A DNA stretch of 64,000 nucleotides. It comes from Tenacibaculum skagerrakense (lineage in GTDB: Bacteria > Bacteroidota > Bacteroidia > Flavobacteriales > Flavobacteriaceae). This document shows positions 47,085-55,290 of the stretch, one piece after another. Below the pieces are notes generated by a model. That model saw nothing but the letters and a program-made list of their open reading frames with translations, ran no database searches and was not told where the DNA came from. A program made the position numbers and the translations under genes. The DNA lies in NCBI RefSeq assembly GCF_004345825.1, contig NZ_SLXM01000001.1:682001-746000 (forward strand). The letters are read 5' to 3'. Each line of letters starts with the position of its first letter. The first letter of the stretch is position 1.

Positions 47085-48250
47085 GCCACAATTTCGAAAC
47101 ACAAGCAGTTAGAATTCAGACCGAAAGATCCCAGTTCTCCGAACATTCAACACCATTGTATCTAACATCAAGTTTTGTTTTTGAGGATGCTGAAGATATG
47201 AGAGCTTCTTTTGCAGAAGAAAAGCAGCGGAATTTGTATAGTCGTTTTTCAAATCCTAATACAACTGAGTTTGTAGATAAAATTGTAGTCATGGAAGGAG
47301 CTGAAGCAGGTTATGCATTTGCTACAGGAATGGCAGCTGTGTTTTCTACTTTTGCAGCGCTCTTAAATTCTGGAGATCATATTGTTTCTTCTCGTTCTGT
47401 ATTTGGTTCTACACATAGTTTGTTTACTAAATATTTGCCGAAATGGAATATTGAAACAAGTTATTTTAAGGTAAATGAAGTAGATAAAGTAGAAGCTTTA
47501 ATTCAACCGAATACTAAAATTATATATGCTGAATCACCAACAAATCCAGCTGTTGATATTTTAGATTTGGAGTTGTTAGCGGCAATAGCAAAAAAACATA
47601 ATTTACTATTGGTTATCGATAATTGCTTTGCAACACCTTATCTACAGAACCCGATTAAGTTCGGGGCAGATTTAGTAATTCACTCTGCAACAAAATTAAT
47701 TGACGGACAGGGAAGAGTTCTTGGTGGAGTTACTGTTGGAAAAGCCGATTTGATTAAAGAAATCTACTTGTTTTCGAGGAATACTGGTCCGGCTATGTCA
47801 CCTTTCAACGCTTGGGTATTATCAAAGAGTTTAGAAACATTGGCGCTAAGAGTTGAAAAACATTGTGAGAACGCCATAAAAGTTGCTCAATTTTTAGAAG
47901 AGCATCCAAAAGTAAATTTTGTAAAATATCCATTTTTAAAATCACATCCTCAGTATGAAGTTGCAAAAAAACAGATGCGTTTGGGTGGAAATATTGTGGC
48001 TTTTGAAATTAAAGGAGGAGTAGAGGCAGGAAGAAAGTTTTTAGATGCAATTAAACTATGTTCTTTATCAGCAAATTTAGGAGATAGTAGAACAATTGTT
48101 ACGCACCCATCCTCAACAACACATAGTAAATTGAGTTTAGAAGATCGATTAGAAGTAAGCATTACAGATGGTTTGGTACGATGTTCAGTTGGATTAGAGT
48201 TTGTAGAGGATATAATTAATGATTTAAAGCAAGCTTTGGAATCAGTTTAA
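47081..48250 (+). CDS. metZ: O-succinyl/O-acetylhomoserine sulfhydrylase or related trans-sulfuration enzyme (MetZ type)
   Basis: 389 residues, a second Cys/Met-metabolism PLP enzyme in the run. The PLP lysine is in HSATKLIDGQGRVLGG; other marks are YSRFSNPNTTEFVDKI, SRSVFGSTHSLF and LGDSRTIVTHPSSTTHSKL. The HSATKLIDGQGR variant is characteristic of MetZ. It starts with an ATGA overlap with the osmC-like gene. Two sulfhydrylases in one run (the other is MetY) suggest different acyl-homoserine preferences or different conditions. Cystathionine gamma-lyase-type activity cannot be excluded by sequence. Confidence 0.88.
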   Translation: MSHNFETQAVRIQTERSQFSEHSTPLYLTSSFVFEDAEDMRASFAEEKQRNLYSRFSNPNTTEFVDKIVVMEGAEAGYAFATGMAAVFSTFAALLNSGDHIVSSRSVFGSTHSLFTKYLPKWNIETSYFKVNEVDKVEALIQPNTKIIYAESPTNPAVDILDLELLAAIAKKHNLLLVIDNCFATPYLQNPIKFGADLVIHSATKLIDGQGRVLGGVTVGKADLIKEIYLFSRNTGPAMSPFNAWVLSKSLETLALRVEKHCENAIKVAQFLEEHPKVNFVKYPFLKSHPQYEVAKKQMRLGGNIVAFEIKGGVEAGRKFLDAIKLCSLSANLGDSRTIVTHPSSTTHSKLSLEDRLEVSITDGLVRCSVGLEFVEDIINDLKQALESV

Positions 48251-48252
48251 AT

Positions 48253-48276
48253 GGTAGCTGAGCGGAGTCGAAGCTA
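48253..48276 (+). repeat. Dispersed repeat, GAGCGGAGTCGAA type
   Basis: Core AGCTGAGCGGAGTCGAAGCT. All 24 bases match the inverted copy at 29011-29034. Just downstream, ACTTCGTTCAATTACAAAAA (48304-48323) before TGACA looks like a decayed copy of a different common Bacteroidota intergenic repeat. Confidence 0.8.
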
Positions 48277-48361
48277 TAAAAAGAAGATATATTAGTTTTA
48301 TTTACTTCGTTCAATTACAAAAATGACATTATCAAATAAAATCAATTAATAGAAGAAAGTA

Positions 48362-48369
48362 TATATTTG
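48362..48369 (+). promoter_or_regulatory. -7 promoter element (TATATTTG) of the Rrf2 gene, leaderless arrangement
   Basis: Exact TAnnTTTG ending four bases before the ATG at 48374. Confidence 0.55.
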
Positions 48370-48373
48370 TAAT

Positions 48374-48781
48374 ATGCTTTCTAAAAAGACAAAATATGGG
48401 ATAAAAGCACTTACTTTTATTGCTAGGCAAGAAAAAGGTGTTAAGGTTCAGATAGCTACAATATCTGAAAGCGAAAATATATCTCATAAGTTTTTAGAAA
48501 GTATCTTACTTACTCTAAGAAAAGCAGGTATTCTTGGTGCAAAAAAAGGAAAAGGTGGCGGATATTATTTATTAAAAGATGCTACTGAAGTTAAAATGAC
48601 AAAGGTTATTAGAACCCTAGAAGGTCCTATTGCAATGGTACCTTGTGTGAGTCTTAATTTTTATGAAAAGTGTGCTGATTGTCCAGATGAAGACAAGTGT
48701 TCTGTTCATAAATTAATGATTCAAGTTCGAGATAACACCCTTAATGTCCTAAGAAATACAACACTTGCAGATCTAGTATAG
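48374..48781 (+). CDS. Rrf2 family transcriptional regulator
   Basis: 135 residues. An N-terminal winged helix (KTKYGIKALTFIARQE; ISESENISHKFLESILLTLR; KGKGGGYYLL) is followed by a cysteine cluster spaced C-x8-C-x2-C-x5-C (about residues 94-112), likely an Fe-S site or thiol sensor. Rrf2 members (CymR, IscR, NsrR) regulate cysteine and Fe-S metabolism. It precedes the sulfate-assimilation genes, which have their own promoter, so control of that operon and of itself is the natural inference. Confidence 0.92.
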   Translation: MLSKKTKYGIKALTFIARQEKGVKVQIATISESENISHKFLESILLTLRKAGILGAKKGKGGGYYLLKDATEVKMTKVIRTLEGPIAMVPCVSLNFYEKCADCPDEDKCSVHKLMIQVRDNTLNVLRNTTLADLV

Positions 48782-48845
48782 ATTTTACTAATATTACTAT
48801 AGTGTTAATTTTTGAACTTTAATTTTGATATTAAATTCATGTATG

Positions 48846-48853
48846 TATATTTG
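48846..48853 (+). promoter_or_regulatory. -7 promoter element (TATATTTG) of the sulfate-assimilation operon
   Basis: Exact TAnnTTTG, 34 bases before the ATG at 48888. Transcription would begin near 48859, so the inverted repeat at 48874-48885 lies just inside the transcript. Confidence 0.55.
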
Positions 48854-48873
48854 TCAAATATTAAATCCTAGTA

Positions 48874-48885
48874 ACCCGATAGGGT
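48874..48885 (+). promoter_or_regulatory. Inverted repeat ACCC-GATA-GGGT, candidate operator
   Basis: ACCC and GGGT arms around GATA, between the promoter and the first gene of the sulfate operon. Its position suits a repressor; Rrf2 is the neighbouring candidate. The arms are only four bases, so this is weak. Confidence 0.35.
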
Positions 48886-48887
48886 AA

Positions 48888-49157
48888 ATGTATTTTAATA
48901 AAATGATTTTAGAACAAGTAATAGAAAGCAAAACAAATTTTAAAGAAGATAAGGATTCTGAGAAACCAATTAGAAGTATTGTAAAGTCAATTAGCTGGAG
49001 AGCAGTGGGCACTTTAGATACTATTTTGATTTCATGGATTGTTACTGGGAAGATAGATACAGCTCTATCAATTGGAGCAATTGAACTAATTACAAAAATG
49101 ATATTATACTTTTTTCACGAAAGAGTTTGGAATACGATAAAATGGGGCAAAAGATGA
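48888..49157 (+). CDS. DUF2061 family membrane protein
   Basis: 89 residues. The DUF2061 core is clear: RSIVKSISWRAVGTLDTILI, a transmembrane segment, then IGAIELITKMILYFFHERVW and a C-terminal TIKWGK. Two hydrophobic segments span about 34-54 and 58-76. An alternative ATG at 48903 (MILEQVIES) also fits and matches the family start better. It is the first gene of the sulfate-assimilation run and overlaps cysH by an ATGA. DUF2061 genes recur with cysHDN in Bacteroidota; a role in sulfate or sulfite passage is inference. Confidence 0.85.
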   Translation: MYFNKMILEQVIESKTNFKEDKDSEKPIRSIVKSISWRAVGTLDTILISWIVTGKIDTALSIGAIELITKMILYFFHERVWNTIKWGKR

Positions 49158-49777
49158 GTTTAGAAAAAATAAATATTTCAGCAATAAATAAACAATTGGA
49201 AGGAAAATCTCCTGAAGAAATTATAAAGTGGAGTTTAAGCGTAGCAAAAAATCCAATTATAACTACAAATTTTAGACCTTATGAGGGTGCAATTTTACAC
49301 TTGGTTGTTTCTCAAAAGAAAGATATTCCAGTAGTTTGGTGTGATACAGGATATAATACTCCGCAAACTTATAGACATGCAGAAGGGTTGATAAAAAGCC
49401 TGTCGTTAAATGTAAAACTGTATGTTCCTAAGCAAACAGTAGCTCATAGAAATGTTGTTTTGGGCTTACCAACTGTAGATGACCCAAATCATAGTATTTT
49501 TACAGAGCAGGTTAAGTTAGAGCCTTTTAGAAGAGCGATGACAGAGCACCAACCAGATGTGTGGTTTACAAACTTAAGAAAAGGTCAAACTGCATTCAGA
49601 GATAGTATTGATATTGTTTCTGTTAGTAAAGACGGTATTATTAAAGTTAGTCCATTTTATAATTTTTCAGATGAAGAATTGGATACCTATCTCGAAAAGT
49701 ATAACTTACCAAATGAGTTTACATATTTTGACCCAACAAAGGTGGAAAATAATAGAGAATGTGGTTTACATATTTAA
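49154..49777 (+). CDS. cysH: Phosphoadenylyl-sulfate (PAPS/APS) reductase
   Basis: 207 residues from ATG 49154, which overlaps the DUF2061 stop as ATGA; an in-frame ATG at 49127 would overlap more. The C-terminal ECGLH carries the catalytic cysteine. Where 4Fe-4S APS reductases have a CC pair before RK, this protein reads DVWFTNLRKGQTAFR, the E. coli-type form, so it should be a cluster-free PAPS reductase. Substrate-binding residues are in TTNFRPYEGAILH and WCDTGYNTPQTYRHAE. It reduces activated sulfate to sulfite with thioredoxin. No APS kinase gene is seen in this window. Confidence 0.93.
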   Translation: MSLEKINISAINKQLEGKSPEEIIKWSLSVAKNPIITTNFRPYEGAILHLVVSQKKDIPVVWCDTGYNTPQTYRHAEGLIKSLSLNVKLYVPKQTVAHRNVVLGLPTVDDPNHSIFTEQVKLEPFRRAMTEHQPDVWFTNLRKGQTAFRDSIDIVSVSKDGIIKVSPFYNFSDEELDTYLEKYNLPNEFTYFDPTKVENNRECGLHI

Positions 49778-49788
49778 AAAATAGCGTA

Positions 49789-50694
49789 ATGAGTACAAAT
49801 ATATTAAGTGTAGGAGCATTAGAAAGTGAAGCAATATATATTCTTCGAGAAGTTGTAGCACAGTTTGAAAAACCAGTGTTATTATTTTCAGGAGGAAAAG
49901 ACAGTATCACGCTAGTTCGATTGGCACAAAAAGCATTTTATCCTGCAAAAATACCATTCCCATTATTACATATAGATACAGGTCATAATTTCCCTGAAAC
50001 TATAGAGTTCAGGGATAAATTGGTCAAGGAATTAGGTGTAGAATTAATTGTTCGAAATGTACAAGATAATATCGATGCTGGTAAAGTAAAAGAGGAAACT
50101 GGAAAATATTCTAGTAGAAATATTTTACAAACCGAAACCTTGTTAGACGCTATTGAAGAGTTTGGTTTTGATGCTTGTATCGGTGGAGCTCGTCGAGATG
50201 AAGAAAAAGCAAGAGCAAAAGAAAGAATTTTTTCTGTTAGAGACGATTTTGGTCAATGGGATGAAAGAAATCAACGTCCCGAATTATTCGATATGCTAAA
50301 TGGAAGAATTGATATAGGCCAAAATGTTCGCGTTTTCCCAATTTCAAACTGGACGGAACTTGATGTTTGGTCATATATTCAAAAAGAAGGAATAGAAATT
50401 CCATCCATTTATTTTGCGCATCAAAGAGAAACCTTCATCAGAGATGGTTTAATATGGTCTGCAAATGATGAGGTAGTTTACCGAGAAGAAGATGAAAAAA
50501 TAGAGCAACGAACGGTTCGCTTTAGAACTGTAGGAGACATGAGTTGTACCGCAGCTGTTTTATCAAATGCAAGTGACATTGATAAAGTTGTAGAAGAAAT
50601 TAGAGTTTCAAGGATTTCTGAGAGAGGTGCGAGAATCGATGATAAACGTTCGGAAGCTGCAATGGAAAAAAGAAAACAACAAGGATATTTTTAA
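49789..50694 (+). CDS. cysD: Sulfate adenylyltransferase subunit 2
   Basis: 301 residues from ATG 49789; the frame is open 10 codons further, but that start would overlap cysH. The PP-loop is LLFSGGKDSITLVRL; other family segments are FPLLHIDTGHNFPETIEF, GGARRDEEKARAKERIFS and FPISNWTELDVWSYI. With CysN it makes adenylyl sulfate from ATP and sulfate. It starts 11 bases after the cysH stop. The gap to cysN is unusually long (101 bases). Confidence 0.97.
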   Translation: MSTNILSVGALESEAIYILREVVAQFEKPVLLFSGGKDSITLVRLAQKAFYPAKIPFPLLHIDTGHNFPETIEFRDKLVKELGVELIVRNVQDNIDAGKVKEETGKYSSRNILQTETLLDAIEEFGFDACIGGARRDEEKARAKERIFSVRDDFGQWDERNQRPELFDMLNGRIDIGQNVRVFPISNWTELDVWSYIQKEGIEIPSIYFAHQRETFIRDGLIWSANDEVVYREEDEKIEQRTVRFRTVGDMSCTAAVLSNASDIDKVVEEIRVSRISERGARIDDKRSEAAMEKRKQQGYF

Positions 50695-50795
50695 AAGCAT
50701 AAAATAACTATTGGGGCAAAAGACTGTGGGGGAAAATATTTAGGGGATTATTATTAAAGAACTTACAGTCTCAGCTCTTATAAATTCAATATAAA
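50695..50795 (+). other. G-run and inverted-repeat spacer between cysD and cysN
   Basis: Three G-runs (50713-50716, 50728-50732 and 50743-50746) stand out in this AT-rich genome. AGACTGT (50721-50727) can pair with ACAGTCT (50765-50771); as RNA the helix extends to ten pairs with two G-U. No coding frame is seen. Confidence 0.45.
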
Positions 50796-52043
50796 ATGAA
50801 CGTACTTAAAATAGCAACAGCAGGCAGTGTAGATGACGGTAAAAGTACTTTAATTGGAAGAATACTTTATGATACGAAATCGTTGACTGAAGATAAATTG
50901 CAGGCCATTGAAGAAAAAAGTAGACAAAGAGGTTTTGACTATTTAGATTTTTCATTAGCAACAGATGGTTTAGTTGCCGAACGAGAACAAGGAATAACAA
51001 TTGATGTTGCTCATATTTATTTTTCTACACCTAAAACGAGTTTTATAATTGCTGATACTCCAGGTCATATTGAGTATACTAGAAACATGGTTACAGGAGC
51101 ATCAAATTCACAAGCGTCAATCATTTTAGTTGATGCTAGAAACGGAGTTGTAGAGCAAACGTATCGCCATTTTTTTATCAATAATTTATTACGCGTTAAA
51201 GAGGTTGTGGTTGCAGTTAATAAAATGGATTTAGTTGATTATTCGGAGGAAAGGTTCAATCAAATTAAAGGAGAAATAGAGTACTTAGCTCAGAAAAGTG
51301 ATTATAAAAACCAGAAAATAACTTTTATTCCGATTTCTGCGTTGCATGGTGATAATGTTGTGAATTCATCTACTAATATCAATTGGTATTCTGGAAAAAG
51401 TTTATTGGAGTATTTGGAAGATTTACAACCTTTTGAAAGCACCAACGATTCTAAAGCTCGTTTTCCTATTCAATCAATTATAAGACCAAAAACTGAAGAG
51501 TTTCATGATTTTAGAGGGTATGCAGGTAAGTTATACGGAGGTAGTTTAGCTGTTGGAGATAAAGTTACTGTATTACCATCTGCAATTGAATCAACAATTA
51601 AAGGTATTCACTTTTTTGATAGAGAGTATAACGAAGCAAAGAGTGGAAGTTCATTTACACTAACTCTAGAGGATGATGTAAATATTGGTAGAGGTGATAT
51701 GATTGTAAAGAAAGGAGAAGAGCCTAGAGTTACAAAACAGTTAGAAGCAACTATTTGCTGGATGGATAAATCACCATTACAAGTGGCAGAAAAATTTTAC
51801 ATCAAGCATGGTGTAAATGATGCTCAAGTAAAAATTACCAGTCTAGAGAATAGTATTTACACCGATTTTTCAGGAGAAGTTACCAATCCTTCAAAGCTTT
51901 CATTAAATGAAATTGGAAAAGTAAGTCTTAAAATCAGTAAACCTTTGTTAGTTGATAGTTATAAGGATAACAAATCTAATGGAGCATTCATTTTAATCAA
52001 CCCAAAAACCAATAACACATCTGGTGTTGGTTTTATAAATTAA
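50796..52043 (+). CDS. cysN: Sulfate adenylyltransferase subunit 1 (GTPase)
   Basis: 415 residues. The GTPase P-loop is AGSVDDGKSTLIGRILYDTK; ADTPGHIEYTRNM and VNKMDLVD are G3 and G4. An EF-Tu-like beta-barrel follows (RGYAGKLYGGSLAVGDKV). CysN hydrolyses GTP to drive APS formation by CysD. The length shows no fused CysC kinase domain. Follows cysD after the G-run spacer and is followed seven bases later by the ferredoxin gene. Confidence 0.97.
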   Translation: MNVLKIATAGSVDDGKSTLIGRILYDTKSLTEDKLQAIEEKSRQRGFDYLDFSLATDGLVAEREQGITIDVAHIYFSTPKTSFIIADTPGHIEYTRNMVTGASNSQASIILVDARNGVVEQTYRHFFINNLLRVKEVVVAVNKMDLVDYSEERFNQIKGEIEYLAQKSDYKNQKITFIPISALHGDNVVNSSTNINWYSGKSLLEYLEDLQPFESTNDSKARFPIQSIIRPKTEEFHDFRGYAGKLYGGSLAVGDKVTVLPSAIESTIKGIHFFDREYNEAKSGSSFTLTLEDDVNIGRGDMIVKKGEEPRVTKQLEATICWMDKSPLQVAEKFYIKHGVNDAQVKITSLENSIYTDFSGEVTNPSKLSLNEIGKVSLKISKPLLVDSYKDNKSNGAFILINPKTNNTSGVGFIN

Positions 52044-52049
52044 AAAAGC

Positions 52050-52397
52050 ATGGCAATTATAATAACAGATGAATGCATCAATTGCGGAGCATGTGAGCCA
52101 GAGTGCCCAAACACTGCAATTTATGAAGGGGCTGAAAATTGGAGGTATAGCCAAGGTACTTCTTTAGAAGGAGATATCGAGCTTTTAAATGGCGTGAAAT
52201 TAAATGCTGAAGATGAACAAGATCCAATATCAGATGAATATTATTTTATAGTACCAGATAAGTGTACAGAGTGTAAAGGGTTTCATGATGAGCCACAATG
52301 TGCGGCAGTATGTCCTGTAGATTGTTGTGTCCCAGATGAAAATCATGTTGAAACCGAAGAAGAATTATTAAATAAACAACAGTTTTTGCATACTTAA
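52050..52397 (+). CDS. 2[4Fe-4S] ferredoxin
   Basis: 115 residues. Two cluster motifs: [12 protein letters not shown] near the start and [18 protein letters not shown] near residue 70, the second with an eight-residue insertion as in the Alvin (Chromatium-type) ferredoxins. A long loop (about 25-65) separates them. It lies six bases after cysN and 11 bases before the sulfite reductase gene, so it is a candidate electron donor to that enzyme. Confidence 0.93.
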   Translation: MAIIITDECINCGACEPECPNTAIYEGAENWRYSQGTSLEGDIELLNGVKLNAEDEQDPISDEYYFIVPDKCTECKGFHDEPQCAAVCPVDCCVPDENHVETEEELLNKQQFLHT

Positions 52398-52408
52398 ATA
52401 AAAAAATC

Positions 52409-54511
52409 ATGCAAAGTTTTAGAAGCGAAATAGAAAACCCAATTGTAGAGAAGGATATTCTAGAATTAGAAAGAAAGATTCGTCTTTTTAAGGAAGGGAA
52501 AATAGATGAAGAACGTTTTAGAAGTCTACGTTTAGCTCGTGGAGTTTACGGACAAAGACAACTTGGCGTACAAATGATTCGTATCAAAATTCCATATGGT
52601 AAAGTTACGAGTGAACAGTTGCATCGAATAGCAGAGGTTTCTGATGAATATTCTCGAGGGAGATTGCATATTACAACAAGACAAGATATTCAAATACATC
52701 ATGTAAGTTTAGATAGAACTCCTGAATTATGGGCGCAATTAGAAAAAGATGATATTACGCTACGTGAGGCTTGTGGAAATGCTGTACGAAATGTTACAGC
52801 TTCTGAAACTGCAGGTATTGATGTAAATGAACCATTCGATGTTACGCCTTATGCGCATGCAACCTTTCAGTTTTTCTTGAGAAATCCAATTTGTCAAGAA
52901 ATGGGACGAAAGTTTAAAATGTCTTTTTCTGCAACAGAAGCTGACTCTGCTTTAAGCTTTATGCACGATTTAGGTTTTATTGCAAAAACCAAAAAGATTG
53001 GGACTACTGAAGTAAAAGGATTTAAAGTATTGTTAGCTGGTGGTTTAGGTTCGCAACCTAGACATGCCGATGTTATGTATGATTTTCTTGAAACAGATTT
53101 ATTAATTCCAACTATAGAAGGAGTTTTAAGAGTTTTTGATCGTTATGGAGAGCGTGCTAAAAGAGCAAAAGCTAGGTTAAAGTTTTTAGTAAAAGATCTT
53201 GGGTTAGACGGATTCTTAACATTAGTAGAACAAGAAAAAAGAGCCTTGGCGTATCAGTCATTTCCAATTGATACATCAAGTTTTGAAACTAAAATCACTT
53301 TTGAAACAGAGGAGATTCCTTCTGTAGATATTGAGGATAAATTGGAGTTTGAAGCTTGGAAAAAAACCAATGTAATTCCTCAAAAGCAAGAAGGATTATT
53401 TGCAATTGGAATCAAAGTGCATTTAGGCGATTTTTACACTGATAAGGCTAGGTTGCTTGCTGATTTAGTCAAGAAATATGCAGCGAATGAACTACGTTTC
53501 ACGTTGCGTCAGAATATTTTAATTCGTCATGTAAGAGAAGCTTTTTTACCTTTTTTCTATTCAGAATTAAAAAAGCTAGGATTTGCAGAAGCAGGTTATA
53601 ACAGTCTTACTGATATTACAGCATGTCCGGGAACAGATACTTGTAATTTAGGAATTGCTAGTAGTACGGGAATTGCTGCAGAATTAGAACGTGTGTTAAA
53701 AACTGAATATCCGCAGTACATCAATAATAAAGATGTTACCATTAAAATTAGTGGATGTATGAATGCTTGTGGTCAACATAACATGGCGCATATTGGTTTT
53801 CAAGGAATGTCAATTAAATCTGGAGTTTTGGTAGCGCCCGCATTACAAGTGTTACTAGGAGGAGGAGTTTTAGGAAATGGTCAAGGACGATTTTCAGATA
53901 AAGTTATTAAAGTTCCGAGTAAAAGAGGACCAGAAGTGCTTCGAATATTATTGAATGATTTTGAAGATTCTAAAATAGAAAATGAAGATTTCTTAGCATA
54001 CTATGATCGCCAAGGAAAAACGTATTTCTACGATATTTTAAAGCATTTATCAGACACTACTAATTTAACTGAAGATGATTTCATTGATTGGGGACATGAT
54101 AAAAATTATGTTAAAGCAATTGGAGTTGGAGAGTGTGCTGGAGTAGTAATTGATTTAGTAGCTACGCTTTTATTTGAAAGTGAAGAGAAAATTCAAAATG
54201 CTAATGAAGCTATAAATGAAGAAAAATGGTCTGATAGCATTTATCATTCTTATACAGCAATCGTAAATACAGCAAAAGCATTGTTAACAGCAGAAGGAGC
54301 AAAAACAAACACACACGCGGGTATCATTTCAAATTTTGATGAAGTATTTGTGAATACAAACCAAATCAATATTGATGGAGCATTTTCAGAATTGGTCTAC
54401 CAAATTAATACAAATGAACCTACCGAAGCTTTCGCTAGAAAGTATGCAAAGCAAGCGGCTGAATTTTATACGAAAGTAGATGTTTACAGAAAAAAAGCAG
54501 TAGAAAGTTAA
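52409..54511 (+). CDS. Siroheme nitrite/sulfite reductase with C-terminal HEPN domain
   Basis: 700 residues. Residues 1-550 are the ferredoxin-type two-repeat reductase fold (RLHITTRQDIQIHHV; RFTLRQNILIRHV). The [4Fe-4S]-siroheme ligands are ACPGTDTC (C-x5-C) and SGCMNACGQH (C-x3-C). A HEPN-like four-helix domain fills about 575-700 (WSDSIYHSYTAIVNTAKALL; THAGIISNF). The ribonuclease R-x4-6-H motif of toxic HEPN proteins is not seen. In this operon sulfite is the expected substrate, reduced to sulfide with six electrons from ferredoxin. Confidence 0.93.
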   Translation: MQSFRSEIENPIVEKDILELERKIRLFKEGKIDEERFRSLRLARGVYGQRQLGVQMIRIKIPYGKVTSEQLHRIAEVSDEYSRGRLHITTRQDIQIHHVSLDRTPELWAQLEKDDITLREACGNAVRNVTASETAGIDVNEPFDVTPYAHATFQFFLRNPICQEMGRKFKMSFSATEADSALSFMHDLGFIAKTKKIGTTEVKGFKVLLAGGLGSQPRHADVMYDFLETDLLIPTIEGVLRVFDRYGERAKRAKARLKFLVKDLGLDGFLTLVEQEKRALAYQSFPIDTSSFETKITFETEEIPSVDIEDKLEFEAWKKTNVIPQKQEGLFAIGIKVHLGDFYTDKARLLADLVKKYAANELRFTLRQNILIRHVREAFLPFFYSELKKLGFAEAGYNSLTDITACPGTDTCNLGIASSTGIAAELERVLKTEYPQYINNKDVTIKISGCMNACGQHNMAHIGFQGMSIKSGVLVAPALQVLLGGGVLGNGQGRFSDKVIKVPSKRGPEVLRILLNDFEDSKIENEDFLAYYDRQGKTYFYDILKHLSDTTNLTEDDFIDWGHDKNYVKAIGVGECAGVVIDLVATLLFESEEKIQNANEAINEEKWSDSIYHSYTAIVNTAKALLTAEGAKTNTHAGIISNFDEVFVNTNQINIDGAFSELVYQINTNEPTEAFARKYAKQAAEFYTKVDVYRKKAVES

Positions 54512-54522
54512 GATGAAAGAAG

Positions 54523-55290
54523 ATGAATGTACAACCAAAATTAACAGTAGTAGGAGCAGGTCCAGGAGATGTTGAATTAATAACATTAAAAGCAATTAAT
54601 ACCCTTAAGGATGCTGATGTAGTGTTGTATGATGCATTGGTTAATTCAGAATTACTGAGTTATGTAAGTCCAAGAGCTGAATTAATTTTTGTAGGGAAGC
54701 GTAGAGGTTGTTATCGTTATCAACAAGAACAAATTAATGAATTAATTGTCGAGCGCGGTTATTCCCATGGTCATGTAGTTCGTTTAAAAGGAGGAGATCC
54801 TTTTATTTTCGGACGTGGAGCAGAAGAAATGGAATATGCAGCAGCTAAAGGAATGAATGTCTCAGTTGTACCTGGTATTTCATCGTCATTGGCAGTTCCA
54901 GCTTATCAAAATATACCATTAACAAAAAGAGGAAGTTCTGAAAGTTTTTGGGTAATTACAGGAACTACAAAACAACATCAATTGTCTAACGATATTGCTT
55001 TAGCAGCGAAGTCAAACGCAACAGTTGTTATTCTTATGGGAATGGGAAAATTATCACAAATTGTAAAACTTTTTCAAGAAGAAGGAAAGAATGATTTACC
55101 AGTAGCCATCATTCAAAATGGAACAACTCCAGATGAAAAAATAGGTGTTGGAACGGTAGATTCAATAGAAAATGTAGTTAAAGAACGAAAATTGAGTAAT
55201 CCTGCAATAATTGTTTTGGGAGAGGTCGTAAATCATCGTACTCAATTAGAAAAAATCCAACAGGATATTGTTGTTAAAGAAATTGTCTAA
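54523..55290 (+). CDS. cobA: Uroporphyrinogen-III C-methyltransferase
   Basis: 255 residues. SAM-dependent enzyme making precorrin-2 for siroheme. Family marks: VVGAGPGDVELITLKA, VRLKGGDPFIFGRGAEE and VVPGISSSLAVPAYQNIPLT. It follows the sulfite reductase gene by 11 bases and overlaps the next gene by one base (TAATG). Its product feeds the reductase that uses siroheme. Confidence 0.96.
   Translation: MNVQPKLTVVGAGPGDVELITLKAINTLKDADVVLYDALVNSELLSYVSPRAELIFVGKRRGCYRYQQEQINELIVERGYSHGHVVRLKGGDPFIFGRGAEEMEYAAAKGMNVSVVPGISSSLAVPAYQNIPLTKRGSSESFWVITGTTKQHQLSNDIALAAKSNATVVILMGMGKLSQIVKLFQEEGKNDLPVAIIQNGTTPDEKIGVGTVDSIENVVKERKLSNPAIIVLGEVVNHRTQLEKIQQDIVVKEIV

Noticed and set aside
50713..50746. 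G-quadruplex between cysD and cysN
   Set aside because: Only three G-runs are present, while an intramolecular quadruplex needs four; the helix is the better-supported structure.
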